A stretch of DNA of 64,000 nucleotides, from positions 1 to 64,000 of the forward strand of contig JAVBXN010000019.1 in the NCBI GenBank assembly GCA_030824515.1. Direction: 5' to 3'. Position 1 is the first letter of the stretch, and the number at the start of each line of letters is the position of its first letter. A program made the position numbers and the translations under genes. Of this stretch, positions 49,701 to 56,358 are shown piece by piece. The notes beneath the pieces were generated by a model. The model worked only from the letters and a program-made list of their open reading frames with translations. It made no database searches and had not been told where the DNA came from. The DNA is from Pelobacter sp. (GTDB lineage: Bacteria; Desulfobacterota; Desulfuromonadia; Geobacterales; Pseudopelobacteraceae).

Positions 49701-52700
49701 ATTTGTCTGACAAGGAGATCGCGACCCGTTACGCTGCCACTCTGCCGGCCGTCACCACGCCTGTTGACGGAAGCGTGGAAACCGACCTGGGCGGCTATGT
49801 ATTTACCACCAACTGGAACGGACCCTATAGCAAACCGACCGCCACGTCCCCCGCGCCTGCTCCCACCCCGATCGCAACCCAAAGGCCGGTCAACCTGATC
49901 ACTGATCCGGATTTCGACAACGGAGCCACATCCTGGCCCACAGCAGTCGGCACACTGACTGGCACTTCTTTCGACACCGCCACCACCTACAGCGGAACCA
50001 AAAGCCTCAAGCTTACCGCAACCGGCGCAGTGCTGGGCGTGCTGCAAAACGTCAGCGTCGTTCCCAACTCTGAATACACCCTCTCCGCTTACATCAAGAC
50101 CGCTTTGACCGCCGGTGCGGTCCAGTGTGATATGTACGCCACCGGACCGCCGCTTCTGGACTCGGCCGGAATCATCTCCTCCGGCGTATCGGAGTGGAGC
50201 TATAAATCGGAAACCGTAACCATCCCCGCCGGAATCACTTCGGTTTCCGTGCGCTGTTTCGCCAACAGCGGACCACAGGGGCAGGCCTGGCTCGACATGG
50301 TGCAGCTGACGCCGTCGATACCGGTCAGCGCCATTGCCGCGACCAGGAAATCGGAGGAACAGGTTGATGTTTCCTGGAATTTCCCGACCGGTCGCGACCA
50401 GACCGGCTTTAAAATCGAGCGTTGCATGGATTCCTCCTGTGCATCTTCAACGGTCTTGACCGCATTGAATGCGGCGGTCGCCACGGCCACGGCCGGAAGC
50501 TACAAATACAGCGACAAAAACCTGGCCATCAACAGCGACTACTGGTACCGGGTCAGGGCCTACAAGACCGAGGATCCGTCCTGCAACGGCGGCAAGGGTT
50601 TCTGGGAAACAACGTCAACCGCCATCACCGGACCGGTCAACACCAGCTTCAACGCTTCGGTGGACCTGTCGGGGATCTCCTCGGTCACCACCTCCTGCGA
50701 GGATCTGCGTATTACCGACACCAGCGGGGTTGCTCAGAAATTCTACCTGGAAAACTCGGTCCCGGCTTCGGCCTGCAACAACAGCAAGACCAAGCTGATT
50801 GTCAAGGTTGCTTCGACACCGACTACGGGAAAAACGCTCTACCTTTATCACGGCAACCTTAATGCCGAACGGATCGACGACAGCGGTTTGAACGTATTCA
50901 ACTTTTTTGACGACTTCAACGGCACGGCCATCGACGAGAGCAAATGGATCGTCGCCCCCAACACCGGCTTCACGGTTTCGGGCGGCTACCTGCACGGCAC
51001 CAACACATCCGGCCGGCTCGCCTCGGTGAACACCTCGTTCTACGGCAGCGGCTACAACCTGCAGGCCAAGGTCAAATCGACCCTGCGACCGGCGGGAGGT
51101 TTCTATCCGATCGGCTTTTCGCTCTATGACAACCACTACCGCAGCTTCGGACTGATCGACTATCCCTCGGCCCACCACTACTCCAATGACAATGCCGGCT
51201 GGAGCGCCAACCTGACCACGCCTCCGTCCGGTTCATCCCGGGACGACAGCATGATCTATTCGGTCGTGCTCAAGAGTTCCACGGTAATATCGCCGGCCAT
51301 CTTCGACGTGGACAGGAATACCACCTACTGGGCGCCGGGAGATGTGGCCAACAGCAATCACTCGGCAGCCTGGAACATAACCCTGGGACGCCGCTATGAC
51401 GCCACGCAAACCGGTCAGGCCTACCTGGCGGACTGGGACTGGGTCCGGATCAGGAAATACGTGGCCAACGCCCCGGTTGCCGGGTCTCCAGGCGCGGCAA
51501 CGCCCGGTACATATTCACTGTCTGGCGAAACCGGTTCATGGCGCTTTTTAAGGCAGGTAGCAGTAACAAACACCAGCGGAGCGGTACAGACAGACTTCCA
51601 GATCAACCTGGAAACCGACACTACCTCCATGGCCACCGACCGCAATCTGGTAACCTGGACCGCCTCCACCGACACCGAAACCGGCTTCACTCTCGAGCGC
51701 TGCAAGGACAGCGTCGCCAACTGCAATGCCGGCTTCGTGGCAGAAAAGACCATCACGGGTCTTCCTCCTAAAAACAGCATCGGCGCACAGGTGAGCTACC
51801 TGGATCGTGACCTCCAGCTCGACTCGCCCCAGGCGCCGGTCAACTACTGCTACAGGGTCAAGGCGCTCAAGTCCGGCGGCTGGCTGACAGCTGTCACTCC
51901 GGGCGAAACCCCCTGGAGCAACATCGCCTGCATGAGCACCAAACTGCAGGCTCCCCCTTCCAACCTGGCCGCTTCCGCAACCGGCACCGCCATCAACCTC
52001 AGCTGGACCGACAACAGCACCGGCGAGAACGGTTTCACACTGGAGCGCTGCCAGGACATCGCCGGCGACATGCCCTGCTCGTTCTCTGCGGGAAACAACA
52101 TGTCAATCTCCCTTCCGCCCAACGACGAACGGCTCTCGACGACAGCGACCTACACCGACCCCAACCTCTGCGCCGGAACCTACCGTTACCGGATATCGGT
52201 CTACAAAAACAATCCGGACAACGCCGGAACCTCCTGGACCCTGGGGCCGGTCTACCAGAACGGCGACTCGGTCAGCACCGAACTGCCACCGGTTCCGCAA
52301 AATGTTGTCGCGGCACGGGTATCGGAAAACCAGGTCCGTGTAACATGGAAGGACATGACCGCCGACGAGACCGGTTTTGAGGTCTGGCGCTGCATCGGTT
52401 CGACCTGCACCGATTTCAGCAGGATCCCGGTAACGGTCGCCGCGGCTGGCGGCACAGGATCGACCGTAACCTATATCGACTCCCACTACATCGTTCCCGG
52501 CACCACCTACCGCTACAAGGTGCGGGCTTATGTGATCGCCACCTGTACGGTCTACAGCGATTTAAGCGCCGACAACAGCGCAACGGCTCCAAACGGGCCG
52601 GACTATGCCACGGCCAGCACCGTGGCGCCTGCGGCCATGAGCGCGGTCGCGACCAACAGTACCCAGGCCGATCTGGCCTGGACCGACAGCGCCGTCTCCA

Positions 52701-55700
52701 AATCCGGCATGATTCTCGGCCGCTGCCCCGGCAGCGCGCCCTGCCAGACGACCTACAACCTCTTTCCGCTGCTGGCGGCCAGCGCGGTCACCTACAGCGA
52801 CACTTCGGCCTGCGCCGACACTACCTACAATTACCAGGTTTACCCGGCGGTCCATCCGGCCATGCCCTTTGCCAATTCCGGCAGCCAGGGGTGGAAGAGC
52901 CTCTCCCAGCTGACCATCGCCGACTTCAAGCCCAACTTCCTCACCAGGGTGGTGATCACCAAGGGCGCCATGGACATGCAGGATGATTTCCGGGATATCC
53001 GTTTCTTCGACCGCACCACGCTGGCCGAGCTCCCCTACTGGATCCAGAGTGCCGGCGGCACCGGCAGCGCAGCCACCGCTACGGTCTGGTTCAAGACCGG
53101 GGCAAGCCCGACCATCGACATGTATTACAACAATCCGGCGGCCACCAGTTCCAGCAGCAAGGATGCGGTATTCGGCGCCGGTCTGAGCGGCTACTGGCCT
53201 TTCGAGGAGAGCGCCAGGATTGCCGGCACTATCAGTGACGTCAGCGGCTCCGCCAACCACCTGACCATGTCCGGATTCGACACCTTGAACACATACGGTG
53301 TCGTCGCCGGCGGGCGCTACGGCAACACACTCAGCCAGGACGGGATCAACGACTATACCTACAAGGGCGGAATTTTCACCGGCCTGCCGACCGGAAGCAC
53401 ACTGTCGGCCGAAGCCTGGATCTACTCACTGGGCCAGACCTACGACTACAGCGGCATCGTTTCCTGGGGGTCCAGGGGAACAGGCTGCGTCACCCCTTTC
53501 ACCAACTTTGCATCCGTCGCAATGAGCGCCAGCGCCGGCGGCTATCCGCAGGTGCCGACCTGGTGCAATGACTACGTGCCCGGCACCGGTCTGCAGATCC
53601 CCACCAATGCCTGGACCCACTACGCCTTCACGATGAACGGCAGGGATATAAAAGTTTATATCAACGGCGTGGCACAGAGCGGATCGCTTGATATCGCCAA
53701 GGCCGTTCCGAATGTGCTTTCACGTGAGCTGGCCATCGGGGCGCTGGAACTGACCGGCGCCAGCCGGACCTTCAAGGGCAGGATTGACGAAGTGCGCGTC
53801 TATAGCCGGGTACTGAGCGCGGATGACATCGCCGCCCGCTATTCCGCTGTGATACCATCGGTCAGCGTCGGGGCGAAGAGCGACACCGCCACGTACGGGG
53901 CGGCCTCCACCATCAACCTGGTGATGCCGCATCCGGCCAATATCGTTTCAAACGGCGAATTCGACGGAACGCTCACAACCAAATGGTACGCCTGGCCCGA
54001 CTGGAACAATGTCACCCAGGACTCGAATGTCTTCCATAGCGGCGGCAAGTCAATAAAACTCTCCAAGAGCCTGGCCGCCAGCAGTGCGGTCACGGTTTAC
54101 CAGAGCTACACCAACTTCATTCCCGGGGGCAGGTACATCCTGACCGGCTCGATCAACGCCTCGCTCGGCAGCACCGGCGAGTCCTGGTGCCGCCTGGCAA
54201 ACAGCGCCGTTTCTGTCAATTACTACAGTCCGCAGATCTCGATCACCGCCTCCGACGCCACCAAAAACAATCAGGGCTGGTTCCGGCTTTCAACTCCGAT
54301 CACACTGCCGATGACCGCGCCCGGCGGCGGCAGCATCACCAGCCTCAACATCGAGTGCGGCATCCGGACCACGACAGCCGGCCCGCAGACAGCCTACTTC
54401 GACGCGGTGCAGCTTGTGCCCGACCCGCCGCTGGCACTGACCGCAACGCCCGTATCCGAAACCGAAATCGACCTGGTCTGGAACGACCTGTTCGGCGATG
54501 AAACCGGTTTCAACCTCTACCGCTGCCAGGGAGCGGCATGCAATCCGGTCACGGTTAACAGGCAGTTCGGATCCGGAATCGTGAAGTATCGCGACTCGGG
54601 CCTGACACCGGGAGAAAGTTACAGTTACAAGGTAACCGCCTACAAGACTGCCACCTGCCCCTGGGAGAGCAGCGCCAGCGACATCAAGACCGCTGTGACG
54701 GCACTGGTGGCGCCGATCCTCAGAAGCGTGGCACCGTTGACTTCTACCACCATGAAGGTCAACTGGAGCGACACCACCTCGACCGAAAACGGGTATACCC
54801 TGGAACGCTGCGACGGGGAAAGCTGCAAGATTGACACGCCGGTCCCGGTATACAACCCGATAGCGACGGATATCCAGACGGTGCATGACATCGAAAGCTC
54901 GCTCAAGGCCAGGTACACGTTCAACGGCAACCAGAGCGACAGCAGCGGCAACGGCCTGAACCTGACCAGCAGTTCAGCTCCCACCTATGCCGACAACGGG
55001 ATACTGCTGCACACCATGTGCGGTATGACCAGCGCCAACACCGACATCCTCAACACCGACGAACATACCATTGACTTTGAATTCAAGCTCAACGCCGACC
55101 CAGGTTCAACAAACATCTTCTATTACAGGGCCGGCGGCAGCAGGTACAATCCGCTGATATCCGGTAATTCAACCGGACGCCTCACGATCACCTATGATCC
55201 CAGTTTCTACCTAACCATTGGTTCAAACGGCGTCAACGGCACACCTTTCTCCTACAACAACTGGTACCGTCTGCGTGTTGTCAAATCCGGCGGCAAGCTG
55301 AATGTATTCATCGACGACAGACAGATCGTCACCAACCAGACCGTGCCAAGCTCGCAGGTGGTCGGCGGCGCGACGTATCCGCTCAACTTCGGCAGCTGCT
55401 GGAACCCCAACACCACCCTGCGGAATTTCAGCATCTACAACAGCGGAGTTGATGCCGGACTGGTTTCCTATCTCGACGACAAGGTCTGTCCCAGCACCTA
55501 TTACAAATACCGGGTAACACCCAACCGCGCCACAGCCTGGGGACAGACCATGACCAGCAATGCGCTGGGCGCCACCACACCGATCTTCATGTCCCCCAAG
55601 CTGCCGGTCACCGCCAGCGAGGGGGGCGACACGCAGATCAACCTGGGCTGGAACGCCAGCGACCAGAAAGACCAGACAGGTTTCATACTGAAGGAATGTC

Positions 55701-56278
55701 CGGATGGCTCGGCCTGTTCCTATCCATCAGTCCCCAATGTCACCAGCTACAGCCGTAGCGGCCTGTCTCCCGAAACCAGGTACTGCTACGCGGTGGCCTC
55801 CTACAAAACCGCCGACCACTGCAACGGCGGCGCCGGCGTGACCTCCGCCTATGTGGACGCCGACAGGTGCATCACCACCTACAGCGCACGCGCCGGAAAC
55901 CTGACCGCCAAGGCTCTCAATTCCAACAAGATCCTGCTGGAATGGGATGATATGTCCGGAGACGAGGACAAGTTCCTGATCCAGAAGAAAATCTGGAACG
56001 GTCAGTGGGTAGTCCGGGAGGTCTCGGCCGCCACGACCGGAAAAGGCGCCAAGCATTCATTTATTGACACAATCGGGATTCAGCCGTTAAAGAAATATAC
56101 CTACCGTGTGGTTACCCTAAAGGGAACTGTGGAATCGCCGCCCAGTAATGAGGCGATGGTTACCTACACCGATCCGGACAGCGGCGCAACGATCGAAACC
56201 ACGCCGGCGTTCAAGGGCGGAATGGACAAGGCCACCTGCATCTGCACCACGGTGGACGGCAAAGAAGTCTGCAAGTGA
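43730..56278 (+). CDS. Giant exported mosaic protein (beta-propeller, FN3, DUF2341, LamG-like, CBM-like)
   Basis: 4182 residues from the ATG at 43730, which has GGAG eight bases upstream; the frame is open to 43691 without a good ribosome site. A signal segment (LIGVVSLCLLLLCPVSSTAA) is followed by SBBP-type propeller repeats (43.86-45.44 kb; AAVAVDASDNVYVTG), FN3, a second propeller (45.78-47.18 kb), two FN3 and a CBM-like jelly roll (47.77-48.2). Next come two FN3, DUF2341 plus LamG-like (48.75-49.74), CBM-like (49.9-50.3) and FN3. Then come a DUF2341/lectin-like block (50.6-51.5), four FN3, DUF2341 plus LamG-like (52.9-53.85), CBM-like (53.9-54.4) and FN3. The end is an FN3 holding a third LamG-like domain, two FN3 and a Cys-rich tail. 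No haem sites or catalytic motif are seen. I infer a surface scaffold or adhesin working with the flanking cytochromes. Confidence 0.9.
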   Translation: MQADRSIKYLNRPMPRATIRMTALIGVVSLCLLLLCPVSSTAAFINGGDQLWSYRDKLDGIQRKPGKQNPAASVTDSQGNTIITGSQLLPGSNFEEIYTVKISTGGSVVWRGVYQVSGMNARAAAVAVDASDNVYVTGVNDGSNSNVHIIRYNRDQAGIDASPQWQQTFDGGGTDKAAAITIHGGNVYVGGSSRFGGNECFMVLSLNKESGAISWQIPNASTATIGKAAALAADVNSIAVTGQTWNGAENYLATIAYNPNGLAVLWQTPQPAAAAFQRNDSGLHVRIDSMGHVIVAGSVYNGLNTDIQTIKYCSGAASPCDGKTAGEILWQQTYDGGSDDEPRGLQLESGATGKDDVYLTGQTLVSGRFHIHTARLKSAAAIPQYAWSQIPVFNSGGDNTDIPTTLVVSATDDALFVVGYSVSASWNSDFRTVKYRKSTGDELWSRTFHGVADKSDRAIGAGLDLSGNLVVAGYVDETTPLDGGTAAATGGTKGTLVNSAKTWSLNEWGGYYLMLLSGVNNKDQMRQIQSNDATTLTFPVLLPDAVASGDSYYIYDKDDYDYQVVKYDKGILNAPTKLVATTVSGSSVNLAWQDNNAVTPKFRLERCTAGFEHLVAAPCDFDNPAQITVVPVVDGAVTAQADGLTADRYYYFRVRAYTGSDFATATQVTYSSNMEHAVTQTVSIITPADTYSYAGVANSEDYALTIATGPIDGHPVVSGKSLFTLSGFDYYTIKLDKDNLDKMWSQRYDGPENQSDSAMCLTVDKNDQIVVSGYSWLYNLVASKDMNSIYTIKYKTGALSAPENDSDNYEWTHQYNGAGAVDDRPVAIAAASDSSNNIAVVGMGIHNEMEMSNHDIYVLHYPPAGPGPEGARNPGYWAASAIDKGGDDEPTSVVIDSSGDVIVTGFTMDTTRSRKDYDIYTARFAAATGALLWERIYDNGYGDDEANSVAVDIDGNVYVAGFSTNDQGNRDFITIKYDRDGNIQWGGPKIYDGPAHGDDEAVAVKVDQVDNHILVSGNQLTDTGNNDIHAIRYAPDGAVEWTKTVLREHADEDMYDMTMDVSGNAYITATTTNSYSDPTINKDILTVKLDWQGAMAPNATKHGNLSELDKPFGITVNYQGDVFIAGISQNEMANADYIVLKIAGDMVQSPYPISYANPTYNSVALNWTDSSRAETGYQVARRDGACPLEAPVWGDGEIITTAPAHLAANTVTFTDSGLTSRATYCYGIRSFNGTGYSRWANKTVIMATPPVPTVTANPADSTRITVNWTPQNGGQQTGFELWRCADSGPSACTDFSVLSASIAGTATSYDDQAVCAGTIYRYQIKAKGSAWASDFSATVGAIPPAVDNLAIDSGFEAPNPMTAGQGVGWTYVGGAIATDITFDAAEKHGGAQSLNINAVATASISGIKQYLLFATGGKYQVSAWFKTTAATGKVTCDLLDGASGSFTNSGTTSAWEQRSLTITTSTTPYPAGSRIRCYVAAGSQANIDDMQAIPLYDLTATRYSESEIDLAWIDSAFDESGYQVERCNDALCTSPQTVATVGPNVSSYRDSRLAPDTSYWYRIRPYKTAPLSCNGGWNGGYSNTANALTTNNPPVLSASSPNTTRVNLSWSDTTGTENMFRIERCLAASCSMTEIASLLTNATGYSDTNACSNTVYNYQIRAVDQPLSLGNGGAWTKRVKLDFGTTFSANKLTRVSINQLTGMDATFKDIRFYDATARQELSHWFESTAAGSATAWLKTGNSNDIYIYFGNNAAVSTGSLGNVFGSGLVGFWPFNETAELRSGTTADVSGNLQHATLNYFYTYAGYGVVAGGRYKNGLNLGAHAYSSASVADTTASLFDITDQITVELWYQYQKSPDWGRLASKMTTDGGQPWEMYGLWLDNTADAVATNPQQRVFFGIGSQDSPPAGAWPYYQSASGPQLTPGQWYHIVGRYDSATGRMSVFVNGIEYGVATHATKPKIIANNAAFYIGNRGTGNYMKGMLDEVRLYNRYLSDKEIATRYAATLPAVTTPVDGSVETDLGGYVFTTNWNGPYSKPTATSPAPAPTPIATQRPVNLITDPDFDNGATSWPTAVGTLTGTSFDTATTYSGTKSLKLTATGAVLGVLQNVSVVPNSEYTLSAYIKTALTAGAVQCDMYATGPPLLDSAGIISSGVSEWSYKSETVTIPAGITSVSVRCFANSGPQGQAWLDMVQLTPSIPVSAIAATRKSEEQVDVSWNFPTGRDQTGFKIERCMDSSCASSTVLTALNAAVATATAGSYKYSDKNLAINSDYWYRVRAYKTEDPSCNGGKGFWETTSTAITGPVNTSFNASVDLSGISSVTTSCEDLRITDTSGVAQKFYLENSVPASACNNSKTKLIVKVASTPTTGKTLYLYHGNLNAERIDDSGLNVFNFFDDFNGTAIDESKWIVAPNTGFTVSGGYLHGTNTSGRLASVNTSFYGSGYNLQAKVKSTLRPAGGFYPIGFSLYDNHYRSFGLIDYPSAHHYSNDNAGWSANLTTPPSGSSRDDSMIYSVVLKSSTVISPAIFDVDRNTTYWAPGDVANSNHSAAWNITLGRRYDATQTGQAYLADWDWVRIRKYVANAPVAGSPGAATPGTYSLSGETGSWRFLRQVAVTNTSGAVQTDFQINLETDTTSMATDRNLVTWTASTDTETGFTLERCKDSVANCNAGFVAEKTITGLPPKNSIGAQVSYLDRDLQLDSPQAPVNYCYRVKALKSGGWLTAVTPGETPWSNIACMSTKLQAPPSNLAASATGTAINLSWTDNSTGENGFTLERCQDIAGDMPCSFSAGNNMSISLPPNDERLSTTATYTDPNLCAGTYRYRISVYKNNPDNAGTSWTLGPVYQNGDSVSTELPPVPQNVVAARVSENQVRVTWKDMTADETGFEVWRCIGSTCTDFSRIPVTVAAAGGTGSTVTYIDSHYIVPGTTYRYKVRAYVIATCTVYSDLSADNSATAPNGPDYATASTVAPAAMSAVATNSTQADLAWTDSAVSKSGMILGRCPGSAPCQTTYNLFPLLAASAVTYSDTSACADTTYNYQVYPAVHPAMPFANSGSQGWKSLSQLTIADFKPNFLTRVVITKGAMDMQDDFRDIRFFDRTTLAELPYWIQSAGGTGSAATATVWFKTGASPTIDMYYNNPAATSSSSKDAVFGAGLSGYWPFEESARIAGTISDVSGSANHLTMSGFDTLNTYGVVAGGRYGNTLSQDGINDYTYKGGIFTGLPTGSTLSAEAWIYSLGQTYDYSGIVSWGSRGTGCVTPFTNFASVAMSASAGGYPQVPTWCNDYVPGTGLQIPTNAWTHYAFTMNGRDIKVYINGVAQSGSLDIAKAVPNVLSRELAIGALELTGASRTFKGRIDEVRVYSRVLSADDIAARYSAVIPSVSVGAKSDTATYGAASTINLVMPHPANIVSNGEFDGTLTTKWYAWPDWNNVTQDSNVFHSGGKSIKLSKSLAASSAVTVYQSYTNFIPGGRYILTGSINASLGSTGESWCRLANSAVSVNYYSPQISITASDATKNNQGWFRLSTPITLPMTAPGGGSITSLNIECGIRTTTAGPQTAYFDAVQLVPDPPLALTATPVSETEIDLVWNDLFGDETGFNLYRCQGAACNPVTVNRQFGSGIVKYRDSGLTPGESYSYKVTAYKTATCPWESSASDIKTAVTALVAPILRSVAPLTSTTMKVNWSDTTSTENGYTLERCDGESCKIDTPVPVYNPIATDIQTVHDIESSLKARYTFNGNQSDSSGNGLNLTSSSAPTYADNGILLHTMCGMTSANTDILNTDEHTIDFEFKLNADPGSTNIFYYRAGGSRYNPLISGNSTGRLTITYDPSFYLTIGSNGVNGTPFSYNNWYRLRVVKSGGKLNVFIDDRQIVTNQTVPSSQVVGGATYPLNFGSCWNPNTTLRNFSIYNSGVDAGLVSYLDDKVCPSTYYKYRVTPNRATAWGQTMTSNALGATTPIFMSPKLPVTASEGGDTQINLGWNASDQKDQTGFILKECPDGSACSYPSVPNVTSYSRSGLSPETRYCYAVASYKTADHCNGGAGVTSAYVDADRCITTYSARAGNLTAKALNSNKILLEWDDMSGDEDKFLIQKKIWNGQWVVREVSAATTGKGAKHSFIDTIGIQPLKKYTYRVVTLKGTVESPPSNEAMVTYTDPDSGATIETTPAFKGGMDKATCICTTVDGKEVCK

Positions 56279-56358
56279 ACAACGTGCAATAAAACCGCTG
56301 AACGAAGTTGCCGGCTGAATGATTGTCTCTGATCGTCCGCGCCGGCAGAGGGGCAACT

